From the NCBI GenBank assembly GCA_029570835.1, contig JAKPTX010000274.1, positions 1 to 64,000 of the forward strand: a DNA stretch of 64,000 nucleotides, given 5' to 3'. Both the position numbers and the translations under genes were made by a program. The notes beneath the pieces are model-generated. The model made no database searches, was not told where the DNA came from, and worked only from the letters and a program-made list of their open reading frames with translations. This DNA comes from Bacteroidota bacterium (GTDB lineage: Bacteria; Bacteroidota; Bacteroidia; Bacteroidales; WCHB1-69). The first letter of the stretch is position 1, and each line of letters opens with the position of its first letter. This document shows, piece by piece, positions 17,056 through 25,482 of this stretch.

Positions 17056-18753
17056 TTATTTAATTTGAAGTTTTGAATTATATTGTTTTCCGAAATTGTC
17101 GGTAAATCTGAGTATATAGAGTCCGGTGGCTAGTGAAGATACAGAGATTGTGTTCTCACCGTTTGCTAATTTTTCACTATGTAAAAGAGCTCCGGTCATT
17201 GAATATATTTCTACATTCATTTCTTCTTGAAGTTGAACTCTTACAAATTGAGAAGCAGGATTGGGCGCCAATTTGATTAAAGAGTGGTTGTATTCAGAAA
17301 TAGAGCTTGTAATCCCGTTATTGGCATTGTTTAGAATAACAATTCTATTCCTTTGAGGAATATTGGCCCCTCCCTTATACAAACATATTCCGGTTAAGTT
17401 AACAACATAACTGGGAATAGCGGTATTGATGTAGTCGGCACTGAAATTATCAGTGTAAATAACGGAATCCTTTGAAACTCCGTTTTGAGTGGCTCCATAA
17501 TATTTACCGGATGCCCAATTACCGGTTTCGTTAATCGTTACATCAGGAAGTTTGATTAACTTTGACTGTATCGTATTTTGATGATCCTCATCTAAATCAT
17601 CTAATGTTACTATGGTGGGTGTTACACTGTTAAACGCGGAAACAGGAGTGCAATTGGATGTAGGAACCACTTCAACCATGCCATAATAATTGGTTAAAGT
17701 ACCCATAACACTGGTGATTTTTTCACCAATCTCTACATTGGTAATCTTACCTGTGGGGTCATAGATCATGATTGCAGCGGTTTCATCTTGGATATACTTA
17801 ACATTGTTAAACGTTTGCATATGGGTTACGATAGCTTCACCAGTAAACTTATATACTGTAGTACCATTATTAGCAGAACCTGTATAGGGGGGAGCAACTG
17901 CTCTTAACTCGGCAATAGTGTTTACTGTTGTGATATTAATTCCACTACCGGATAAAGCTAAAGTTACGGGGTTAGCTAATCCACCTCCCGTAAAAGTTAA
18001 GGTTCCTGTATAATCACCAACAGCAGTTGGATTAAAATTAACAACTACAGGTGCTCCAGTTTCAGTCATAACAGCACTGGTAGCAAGTTGGGTAGTAGTA
18101 GTACTGAATCCATTGCCTGAAACAGCCACTTGGATATTGCCGGGAGTTAAATTAGCACCACGAACAGTTACAGTAGCATTAACGTTTCCGTTGAGTTCAA
18201 CTCCACCAAAGTTAAGAGCGGAAGGAGTGAGGATCAAAGCAGGATCTGTAGAATGAAAAATCTCAATATCGTCAATAAAGAAACGACTGTTGGCAGCTTG
18301 GAAAGCTTCAAATTTCACCAGTGTATTGCTGGTCCCACCTGTTGCAATAACAACAAACTCAGTCATTACGTTAGTAACCAAACCAGTAACCAAATACTCT
18401 GTTTCATTTACAAAAACTTTCATCTGTTGTTGGTCTGTTGTCCATCTCCGGGCTTTGAATCGGATGGTAAAGTTACCACCGTTACCTGAAAGATTCAATG
18501 AGGGTGTGGTAATATAACCTTTAACACTGGAAGTTCCGATTTTAGCTGCTCCATTACTTTGATACACCTTGTTACCGGTCCATCCGGGTACCTGAGTATA
18601 GTTGTCTAGTGAACCACTAATATCAGTAGTTGTAGAGTCAGTCATTCCTGAGAAATCCTCAAACAGGATCTGCTGCGCTTGTAGTGAGGAAAATAATCCT
18701 CCGGTTAATAATGCTACTAAAAGTGTAGCGAAAAGAGTTTTAATTGTTTTCAT
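17056..18753 (-). CDS. T9SS-secreted protein with DUF5689-like OB-fold region
   Basis: A 565-residue protein with a signal peptide ending SSLQAQ. An ATG two codons upstream (18759) is an equal alternative. Residues about 28-170 resemble a choice-of-anchor/jelly-roll module. About 175-275 is an Ig-like ASH-type domain (ALNFGGVELNG). About 280-440 carries TIAELR and YIQDET signatures also found in the two DUF5689 lipoproteins at 58-60 kb. The last 75 residues (LAPNPAS..., ending LQIK) are a type A T9SS sorting domain, so the protein is exported to the cell surface. It lies between alkaline phosphatase and an M3 peptidase. Nucleic-acid or ligand binding is inferred from the OB-fold only. Confidence 0.8.
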   Translation of the reverse strand: MKTIKTLFATLLVALLTGGLFSSLQAQQILFEDFSGMTDSTTTDISGSLDNYTQVPGWTGNKVYQSNGAAKIGTSSVKGYITTPSLNLSGNGGNFTIRFKARRWTTDQQQMKVFVNETEYLVTGLVTNVMTEFVVIATGGTSNTLVKFEAFQAANSRFFIDDIEIFHSTDPALILTPSALNFGGVELNGNVNATVTVRGANLTPGNIQVAVSGNGFSTTTTQLATSAVMTETGAPVVVNFNPTAVGDYTGTLTFTGGGLANPVTLALSGSGINITTVNTIAELRAVAPPYTGSANNGTTVYKFTGEAIVTHMQTFNNVKYIQDETAAIMIYDPTGKITNVEIGEKITSVMGTLTNYYGMVEVVPTSNCTPVSAFNSVTPTIVTLDDLDEDHQNTIQSKLIKLPDVTINETGNWASGKYYGATQNGVSKDSVIYTDNFSADYINTAIPSYVVNLTGICLYKGGANIPQRNRIVILNNANNGITSSISEYNHSLIKLAPNPASQFVRVQLQEEMNVEIYSMTGALLHSEKLANGENTISVSSLATGLYILRFTDNFGKQYNSKLQIK

Positions 18754-18798
18754 AATCATCTAATTTTTATGTTTATAATTATAATTTTTCTACTACTA

Positions 18799-20262
18799 TT
18801 ACATTTCTCTCTGATTAGGAATAAAGAACGTTTTTATTTTGTCAATATATATGATTACCGATTCAAACTCAATTTTTTTGCCATTTTTGATAGCATAATT
18901 GGTGTTTCCGTAATAAGTAATTTCTTCCTCATTATCTTTATAGGTGAGAGTGGGGGAGAGTAGATCTTGATCATGAATAATAGGAGTTAGATGAGTATAT
19001 ACTTGATAATGAGGTTTATATATAGATTCTGTTGTTTTCTCCAAAAGTTGATTCCATCCCAATTCTTTTACAATATATTCGGTAATCTCATAGTTTCGGC
19101 AATGTCCCATAGCTGTGTTTTTATTCGGGTGGTAGATGGCCAGTAGCAAATCCTCTCCTGTGTGTCCCCAGGTGGTAAAACTGATCAAAGAAGTGAGTTC
19201 CAATTTTGCACGTAAAAGTATATCCTTCTTTGTTAGAGCATGATCCTGCTCTTCAAAAGGGTTAAAAAATTGATCTAAAGATTTTTTTGCATAGCCTGAA
19301 TTGGTATTCATTCCACCGATTGAGATTCCGGAGGTCCCGTGATCCGGTATAATCACTACCAAAGTGTGTTGATCAGCTTTTGCAAATTGAATAGCCACAT
19401 CTACAGCTTTGTCAAATTCTAAAAATTCTAATATTCCTGTCTTAGCATCTAAATTGTGCATAGCCCAATCTATAAGACTGCCCTCAACCATAAGGAAAAA
19501 CCCATCATCATTTCGTGAGAGGGTTTCAATCGCTTTTTGCGTCATTTCAGCTAAGGAGGGGAACTCCCCATCTTTTTGATCTATAAAATAGGGCATGTTA
19601 ATAGAGTCAAAAACACCCCAATATTTAGAAGATTGGGTCTGATAGAGCTCTTCTTTAGTGGTAATAATATCATACCCAAGAGATTGAAGGTACTCAATGT
19701 GAGGTTGGAGATATTTGATTCCTCCACCTAAAACGATATCAATTTGATTGTAAACCATCTGTTTTGCGATGATCTCTTCAGCATCTCTGTCGTAGTAATG
19801 TGCGGAGGTAGAAGCCGGTGTCGCATGGGTAAACTGAGAGGTTGCCACGATTCCTGTACTTTTGCCTTCCAGTTTCGCTACCTCCATCAGAGAAGCTAAG
19901 GGAAAGTATGCACGAGAAGAATCGATATCATAAAGATCTTGATCGGTTTTTACGGGATAGATCCCAATGTTTCCTTTTTGTGCCGGTTGGCCGTTGAAAT
20001 AGCATGACCCGGTTGGAGCAGAGTCCCCAATAGGGGCATTGGAACAGGTACTCCTTACCAGTCCGCAAAAATAAGGATCAATGGCAAGGCTGAAATTGGG
20101 GTTACCGGTACGCCATTGCTCATAGTATCTGGAAAGAGAAACTAAACTGATAGAACAGCCGTCAGGGATCATTACAATTACGTTTTTAATCTTCTCTTGA
20201 GACCATAAACTGACTGATAGAATCAGAAAGAGAAAAGAAAAAACAATTTTTTTAATCCGCAT
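18799..20262 (-). CDS. Secreted alkaline phosphatase
   Basis: A 487-residue enzyme with a signal peptide (ending SLWSQ). Family landmarks are IPDGCS near 32-37 (metal Asp34), GDSAPTGS with the presumed nucleophile Ser81, THATPASTSAHY, EGSLIDWAMH, IPDHGTSG and WGHTGED, which together supply the metal ligands. It hydrolyses phosphomonoesters in the periplasm or outside. The DSAPTG sequence differs from the usual DSAATA, but the Asp-Ser pair is kept. It is the first gene of a unit with the T9SS protein and the M3 peptidase. The promoter element is at 20289-20296, back to back with that of the DUF4831 gene. Confidence 0.88.
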   Translation of the reverse strand: MRIKKIVFSFLFLILSVSLWSQEKIKNVIVMIPDGCSISLVSLSRYYEQWRTGNPNFSLAIDPYFCGLVRSTCSNAPIGDSAPTGSCYFNGQPAQKGNIGIYPVKTDQDLYDIDSSRAYFPLASLMEVAKLEGKSTGIVATSQFTHATPASTSAHYYDRDAEEIIAKQMVYNQIDIVLGGGIKYLQPHIEYLQSLGYDIITTKEELYQTQSSKYWGVFDSINMPYFIDQKDGEFPSLAEMTQKAIETLSRNDDGFFLMVEGSLIDWAMHNLDAKTGILEFLEFDKAVDVAIQFAKADQHTLVVIIPDHGTSGISIGGMNTNSGYAKKSLDQFFNPFEEQDHALTKKDILLRAKLELTSLISFTTWGHTGEDLLLAIYHPNKNTAMGHCRNYEITEYIVKELGWNQLLEKTTESIYKPHYQVYTHLTPIIHDQDLLSPTLTYKDNEEEITYYGNTNYAIKNGKKIEFESVIIYIDKIKTFFIPNQREM

Positions 20263-20288
20263 CGATCATTATATTTTGTATCAACTTG

Positions 20289-20296
20289 CAAAGATA
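20289..20296 (-). promoter_or_regulatory. -7 promoter element for alkaline phosphatase unit
   Basis: TATCTTTG on the minus strand matches TAnnTTTG exactly, 27 nt before the ATG at 20262. Confidence 0.6.
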
Positions 20297-20319
20297 TAAA
20301 AAAGATTCAATTATTTGTG

Positions 20320-20327
20320 TAATTTTG
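20320..20327 (+). promoter_or_regulatory. -7 promoter element for the DUF4831 gene
   Basis: TAATTTTG matches TAnnTTTG, 37 nt before the ATG at 20365. It faces away from the element at 20289-20296. Confidence 0.55.
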
Positions 20328-20364
20328 CAGTTAATAATCGGTAAAGATTTTAAAAATGATATTT

Positions 20365-21474
20365 ATGAAAAAGATTAGTTTACTTCTCTCTTTATTTATT
20401 ACCATTGTTGCAGCTTTTGCGCAAAAAAGTGTCATTCCTTTCCCTATAGATTCTACATACCTGCCCCCTTCCAATAGTTTTGTTTATGCTCTTCCCCAAA
20501 GTGTACTCAATATAAAGGTTACGGTTGCTGTGATGAAACAGCAGAAAGGGAAATATGGCGATTTTGCTGAAAAGATGTTGGGAGTATCGAACTCAATTCG
20601 TACTAATCGAACACTCTATAAAGTCAATAGTGTTGAGATATCAAATGGTGTTGTTCCGGATCCCGATTATCAATATTTGGTTACTCTATCCGGAAAGGAG
20701 ATGAAAAAAATGCTTTTGAAAAAGATTGAAATCGAATCTAAAAATGGAATAGTGCGTCAAATCACAATTGAAAATCCATTAAAAGAGGATAAGGAAGCTC
20801 CGCAATGGCTTTATTTTGGAAATCTTATTTTTGAAGAGAAGGTAGAAAACTATATTGATACAAAAATTATTGATGGGGTAGTCACTCAGGTCCCGATTAC
20901 CAATACTACTACAATCGCCAAAACATTGGAGGATGAAGCACAAGAGATCGCTGATTTTATTTTGAAAATCAGAAAAGATCGCTATGCACTGATTTCAGAA
21001 CCCCATGAGTATTCGATCTCTAAGGAAGCTTTGGAATATACAATTGAGCAGATGAATAAAATGGAAGCAACCTATATGGAGCTTTTTGTAGGCTCTACAG
21101 TAACAGAAGAGGTAACAGAATATTTTACTATCATACCTCAAAAAGAGGATGAAAATATAATCCCTCTCTTTGGATTTTCTGAAACACATGGAATCGTTTC
21201 TCTCCAATCTCCTTTTACCAGTGTAACATATCAACTCAAAATGGATCCTCTGGTTAAATCTTCTGAGACTGTTCGATTAATTCAAAATAACAGATCAGCC
21301 TCTTTTGCCGGCTATAGGATTAGAACGCCTCTTGCTGTTTCCGTATCACTCTACAAAAATGAAGAGTTAGTGAATTGTTTTGGTCTCTTTCCTATTTTCC
21401 AATTGAATGAAATTCAAGTTCTTCAAAAAAACATTCCTAATTTTGATATTTTTCAATGGGGTATCGTTTATTAA
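20365..21474 (+). CDS. DUF4831 family secreted protein
   Basis: A 369-residue protein starting MKKISLLLSLF with a signal peptide ending AAFAQ. An ATG at 20356 is possible. The N-terminal region FVYALPQSVLNIKVTV, the following YGDFAEKMLG and the C-terminal PVFQLNE-like end fit DUF4831, a Bacteroidales family without assigned function. It is likely periplasmic or membrane-associated. The next small gene starts 20 bp downstream on the same strand. Confidence 0.8.
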   Translation: MKKISLLLSLFITIVAAFAQKSVIPFPIDSTYLPPSNSFVYALPQSVLNIKVTVAVMKQQKGKYGDFAEKMLGVSNSIRTNRTLYKVNSVEISNGVVPDPDYQYLVTLSGKEMKKMLLKKIEIESKNGIVRQITIENPLKEDKEAPQWLYFGNLIFEEKVENYIDTKIIDGVVTQVPITNTTTIAKTLEDEAQEIADFILKIRKDRYALISEPHEYSISKEALEYTIEQMNKMEATYMELFVGSTVTEEVTEYFTIIPQKEDENIIPLFGFSETHGIVSLQSPFTSVTYQLKMDPLVKSSETVRLIQNNRSASFAGYRIRTPLAVSVSLYKNEELVNCFGLFPIFQLNEIQVLQKNIPNFDIFQWGIVY

Positions 21475-21494
21475 TGTACAATAATTGAATAGTA

Positions 21495-21998
21495 ATGAAA
21501 AAAATAATAATAATTATTATTTTCGGGGTTGTAGCTGTTATTGCTCTCTCTGTCTACCTACTGACTCCAAAAATAGAAGCATGGAAATTAAGAAAGAATA
21601 TCAACAGTTCGGCTATAGAATATGTAACTTCCATTTTACTTATTCAAGATTATGATTCAATAAAAATCAACAAGATTGATTCCCTTTCTGATTTAAGGTT
21701 AGCACAAATTTCATTGGAATTACTGGAAGAGATGAAGTTTAATTACGAATATCTATATCAAGACTTGCTAATCAATGCAGGGTCTGATTCCGAATTGGAT
21801 CAACTTTATGATCAAATCTTGGAGATCGATGCTGTTATTGCTGATCAACATAATCTGATTAATGATGATAATACTGAATCTAAAAACCTGAATAGCTATT
21901 TGATCTCTGCTATCTATTATACTCGTAAAGAGGCGGTTCCATTTCTCTTTTTAACTACTCCCAAAGGAAAATACAAAGAGCTCAATCCTTTCAGGTAA
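21495..21998 (+). CDS. Small membrane-anchored protein of unknown function
   Basis: A 167-residue protein with one N-terminal transmembrane helix (about residues 3-24, a run of Ile/Val) and a hydrophilic, acidic, helical remainder. No family was recognised. It follows the DUF4831 gene by 20 bp and probably shares its transcript. The 3' end of the coding region forms one arm of a long hairpin (21977-22024). Confidence 0.65.
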   Translation: MKKIIIIIIFGVVAVIALSVYLLTPKIEAWKLRKNINSSAIEYVTSILLIQDYDSIKINKIDSLSDLRLAQISLELLEEMKFNYEYLYQDLLINAGSDSELDQLYDQILEIDAVIADQHNLINDDNTESKNLNSYLISAIYYTRKEAVPFLFLTTPKGKYKELNPFR

Positions 21999-22024
21999 CG
22001 AGACTTTGATTAGGATTGAGCTCT
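21977..22024. terminator. 13-bp hairpin between convergent genes
   Basis: AGAGCTCAATCCT (21977-21989) pairs perfectly with AGGATTGAGCTCT (22012-22024). The 5' arm lies inside the coding end and the loop holds the stop codon. There is no clear T-run on either side, so it may be a transcript-end stabiliser rather than a classical terminator. Confidence 0.5.
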
Positions 22025-22053
22025 CTCAGAAAAATTCTGACTATGGAATAATT

Positions 22054-23001
22054 TTATTGTAATTTATTTTGATTTGCAACCAAGAGATGATTCATCTTAT
22101 TGAAACGTCTAATAATAACGCATTCCATTAAGAGGTAAGCAGCCCAAAAAGCAATAGCAACAATCACCACGCCTTGATGATTTAATTTATAGTACATAGC
22201 AGATTGACCAAAAAAAGTACCTCTGAGTACCCATGTCATGATAACCATAGTGATGATCAACAGTCCCCACCAAATGCCAATATTAAATTCACCATTGTCG
22301 TTTTTGGTGTTTTTAGGAAGAATCTCTCTATCTTTTAGAATGTAATCTGTTTCATTCCAAATTTCAGCAAACACGGAGTACGGTTTAATCAGGTTGTATC
22401 CGGGGATCAACCATCCAACAATAGCCCAAAATGGTGCTACACCTTTTTTCATCCAGGGTGTTGCATTTCTTAAATTATGAATGTTACGGTAATTCCAATA
22501 TCCAAATATTAAAATTTTGATAAATACCAACCCGACAGTGATCCAAATAAAAAGATTGAATTTGGATTTGGCCTGATTGGTTTCATTTTCAAGATCAGTG
22601 TACACAGTTTGAATAGGCTCAAAAAATAATTGTTCAATTCCAATTAATGAGTCAATTTCAGCCAATTGTGCTTTCTTTTCCGGTAAAACTTCCCGAACTC
22701 TTTTTAAATTGTCTTCATGTTCTTTTTTGAGTTTAGCATCCGTAGGAACCGCTTTTTTAACCAGTGAGTCTAATCTAACCTGGTAATGTTCAACTTCAGC
22801 TAAAGCTCTTCTACGGGGTTGCTCAACTTCTCGTAAACTCTCTCTAGCACTTTCAAATTCCGGTTTCTTTTGAACAAACTTAATGTTCACTTCGTCAAAT
22901 TTTAAAATAAAAACCATGGAAATAATGAAAAATACTAAAATAAGGAGATTAAGAACCATAGATAATTTTCCTAATTTTGAGTTGTTTGTGATTTTTTTCA
23001 T
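22054..23001 (-). CDS. DUF4328 membrane protein with coiled-coil insert
   Basis: A 315-residue protein. It has one N-terminal transmembrane helix (about 15-33), a charged coiled-coil segment (about 45-130) and then three more hydrophobic helices. NIHNLRNATPWMKKG followed by WLIPGYNLIKPYSVFAEIW is the DUF4328 signature. It acts in the inner membrane with unknown function. It has its own promoter element (23068-23075) and converges on the small membrane protein gene. Confidence 0.75.
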   Translation of the reverse strand: MKKITNNSKLGKLSMVLNLLILVFFIISMVFILKFDEVNIKFVQKKPEFESARESLREVEQPRRRALAEVEHYQVRLDSLVKKAVPTDAKLKKEHEDNLKRVREVLPEKKAQLAEIDSLIGIEQLFFEPIQTVYTDLENETNQAKSKFNLFIWITVGLVFIKILIFGYWNYRNIHNLRNATPWMKKGVAPFWAIVGWLIPGYNLIKPYSVFAEIWNETDYILKDREILPKNTKNDNGEFNIGIWWGLLIITMVIMTWVLRGTFFGQSAMYYKLNHQGVVIVAIAFWAAYLLMECVIIRRFNKMNHLLVANQNKLQ

Positions 23002-23067
23002 CTTTGTTATTTATGCTTTATAATGTTTGTTATTCTATTTTCTTCGGTAACTAAAATATACAAAATG

Positions 23068-23075
23068 CAAAAGTA
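23068..23075 (-). promoter_or_regulatory. -7 promoter element for the DUF4328 gene
   Basis: TACTTTTG on the minus strand matches TAnnTTTG, 66 nt before the ATG at 23001. Confidence 0.5.
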
Positions 23076-23115
23076 AATAAATCTTTTGTAATAGATTCAA
23101 AAATTTGAAATATTT

Positions 23116-24633
23116 TTAATCATTTATTTTAAAACTTTTGTAAAAGGGAGCTCCATTTTTGTAACAGCCTGATACTGTGATAAATTTATTTTTCTCATCT
23201 TCAATAAAAACAATTTTGGCACTTTGATCCTGAGTCGATATGATAAACCCTCCTATAATTCCCCATTCTATTTCACCGATAGAACGCCCACTTATGGCAA
23301 AAATTTGTAAATTGTTATAGTTTCTAAAAATTTCAATCTCTTCAGGAATCAATTCATCATAGAAAAAGTCACGCATCTCTTTTGTTATGTAATCGTGGTT
23401 TTTATTGGGCATTCCTTTTTCATCTACGTGAGGTTCATGATCCGAGTTTTTAAAAGTAACCAACTTCTCCCTTGTTTTGAGTTGTTTCAACATTTTATGA
23501 ATCTCATAAGAACCATACATCTTGCCAAATATGATTTTTCCTAATTTTTTGCTGACCACTTCAAAAGGATAATCATATCCGTAAGGAACAATCCGATCTT
23601 GGTCTCCATGAAACGAAATAACGGGAATAGGAGCAGTTTTAAGATGGTTGATATCATTGATTGCTCCCCACATATTACCAACTCCTTTGATGGTAAAACG
23701 CTCTTTTAGATTATTACCTGAAGTTTCAATATCTCCCAGTTCATCATTAAAAAAACTTTTTCTCGAGCTCTCCGGTCTGTTGGCATTGGTCATATAAGCC
23801 AGATTTAACGCCGTAATGGCACCCGCACTGGTTCCACAAACAAAAATGGTTGAAGTGTCAATCTGATATTCATTTTGTTTATTGACTAAAAAACGGATCG
23901 CAGCATGGGCATCCTGAATGGCTTGATATCCGGTGCGCTCAATACTGGATTTGTTCAGAGTATAACCCAATCTGTAGTTGATAGAAGCGGTTGTGTAGCC
24001 GAGAGATGCAAACTGTTTGCAAAACGCAACAATAGCCGGATTCTCCTTGTCGCCAATGTAAAAAGCACCGCCGTGAATGCAAACCAATAGCGGACGTTTA
24101 TAGGAATCATTGCTCTGTGGAATGTAAAGATCCATTTTTAATTCCAAATCTTTACTCGATAGTGTTGATGTTAATCCTTTTGCGAGAATGCTCAAATAGG
24201 ATTCATCATCCGTTACATAGCTGTCCCAATGGCCTTTTACAGAGGCAAAAGGGATGTTTTTAATGGTTTGGACCTGATAGAGAGATTCTTTATATCGGTT
24301 CGGATAAGTTTTGGGTATGGAAGGGTAATTATAGAGTGTACAAGAATCTACGAGAAAAGGGGTTTTTCTACTGACTCTGCGTAAAGAGGTGCGAAATGAA
24401 ACGGCTTGGGTGGTCGGTAAATCGGTAGCCATATAATAGACTCCGGATACCCTTTTTTCATCCAATTGATTGATGGTGAAAAAAATAGTAGTATCACCAC
24501 GAGAGGTTTTGTAATATCTGTTTTGTTGGTAATGAGTTAGATTGGCTTTAGGAGTACAAGAAGAAAGTAAAACGAGGATCGGAAACAGTACAATAAACCT
24601 ATTTCTGAATCGAAATATAAAATCGTTTAACAT
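23116..24633 (-). CDS. Alpha/beta-hydrolase (esterase-like) lipoprotein
   Basis: A 505-residue lipoprotein with lipobox VLLSSC. The hydrolase core shows the oxyanion motif HGGAFYIGD, the nucleophile elbow GTSAGA and an acid/His pair near SDHEPHVDE, as in carboxylesterase/BD-FAE type enzymes. About 100 residues before the core, and a C-terminal beta-rich extension of about 75 residues (ISGRSIGEIEWG to the end), are extra to the family. The substrate is unknown; an ester on a polysaccharide or lipid is likely. It is divergent from the gene at 24731. Confidence 0.8.
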   Translation of the reverse strand: MLNDFIFRFRNRFIVLFPILVLLSSCTPKANLTHYQQNRYYKTSRGDTTIFFTINQLDEKRVSGVYYMATDLPTTQAVSFRTSLRRVSRKTPFLVDSCTLYNYPSIPKTYPNRYKESLYQVQTIKNIPFASVKGHWDSYVTDDESYLSILAKGLTSTLSSKDLELKMDLYIPQSNDSYKRPLLVCIHGGAFYIGDKENPAIVAFCKQFASLGYTTASINYRLGYTLNKSSIERTGYQAIQDAHAAIRFLVNKQNEYQIDTSTIFVCGTSAGAITALNLAYMTNANRPESSRKSFFNDELGDIETSGNNLKERFTIKGVGNMWGAINDINHLKTAPIPVISFHGDQDRIVPYGYDYPFEVVSKKLGKIIFGKMYGSYEIHKMLKQLKTREKLVTFKNSDHEPHVDEKGMPNKNHDYITKEMRDFFYDELIPEEIEIFRNYNNLQIFAISGRSIGEIEWGIIGGFIISTQDQSAKIVFIEDEKNKFITVSGCYKNGAPFYKSFKIND

Positions 24634-24652
24634 AAGTCACGAAATTAAAATG

Positions 24653-24660
24653 CAAAAATA
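24653..24660 (-). promoter_or_regulatory. -7 promoter element for the esterase gene
   Basis: TATTTTTG on the minus strand matches TAnnTTTG, 19 nt before the ATG at 24633. Confidence 0.55.
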
Positions 24661-24678
24661 CAGATTCTATTCTTATAT

Positions 24679-24713
24679 TTTGATTGTTAGAATAATTATT
24701 TATCGTATCTTTG
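24679..24713 (+). promoter_or_regulatory. Full -33/-7 promoter for the gene at 24731
   Basis: TATCTTTG at 24706-24713 is an exact -7 match. Upstream, TTG at 24684-24686 gives a 19-nt spacing and TTTG at 24679-24682 a 23-nt spacing. This is the best two-part promoter in the window. It rules out the longer frame starting at 24542. Confidence 0.65.
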
Positions 24714-24730
24714 CCATTAAATTAAATAAA

Positions 24731-25423
24731 ATGAAAGAGAATCTGAGCCAATTATTGATTACTAAAGGAAATATGGAATTGGATGTCTATCAGGCTGCTT
24801 TGGATTTGATGAAGTTGTTTAAAAATAGTGCAGAAGAATTCAATATTTACTTTAAAAATGAGTATCCCGAACAGTATAAAACACTGTCAATAAAATATAT
24901 AGATAAAAATTCTAATCTTTTTCAGATCAATTTTGCTTCTGATGTGCTGATTTTTATGCTGCACACCAATATTTTTGAGTTTTCCCGTAATCATGAGGTG
25001 ATGAATACCCCTTATATCAAGGAGGATAAAGAACGTTCCTATTGTGGCATGATTTCAATATACAACTTTTTGGCCGATTCTTTAAATAATATCCGTGTCA
25101 ACGATATCGGTTATTTGGTTGGAAGAGTGATGGTTAACAAGGATCGACACTACTATGTTGAGGGTAAAAGAGAACTGGCACAAATCTTGAATAACTTTAG
25201 TGTCAATGAGTTTTCGCAAGAGGCTGTTGATGATATTTTCTATTCTGCCATGAAGTATAGCATCAATTTTGATTTGTTGCTTCCCGATTTTGACGTGATT
25301 AAGTTCGTTACAGTCAATGATATGATGCAAATGGAAAACCAAATTGTAACTATTCCGACTGCTAAAAGATTGGGCTTTACTTTCGATCGGGATAAGGATA
25401 TTAAGAATAATAAAAAAAAATAA
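24731..25423 (+). CDS. Conserved-looking cytoplasmic protein of unknown function
   Basis: A 230-residue soluble protein with no signal peptide and no family I recognise. The frame runs upstream to 24542, but the promoter at 24679-24713 lies inside that extension, so ATG 24731 (MKENLSQLLITKG) is the start. The protein is mixed helical/strand, ending in a Lys/Asn-rich tail. A run of seven G (25427-25433) lies just after the stop. Confidence 0.7.
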   Translation: MKENLSQLLITKGNMELDVYQAALDLMKLFKNSAEEFNIYFKNEYPEQYKTLSIKYIDKNSNLFQINFASDVLIFMLHTNIFEFSRNHEVMNTPYIKEDKERSYCGMISIYNFLADSLNNIRVNDIGYLVGRVMVNKDRHYYVEGKRELAQILNNFSVNEFSQEAVDDIFYSAMKYSINFDLLLPDFDVIKFVTVNDMMQMENQIVTIPTAKRLGFTFDRDKDIKNNKKK

Positions 25424-25482
25424 AAAGGGGGGGTGGACATTCATCGCTCCCGGGAAACGATAGAGATAATAATTTAATCTAA

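Noticed and set aside
23116-24633. T9SS sorting domain at the end of the esterase
   Set aside because: There is no PNP-like start motif, and a lipobox gives another export route.
24542-24730. Upstream extension of the unknown gene at 24731
   Set aside because: The best promoter in the window lies inside it, and it overlaps the divergent esterase gene.
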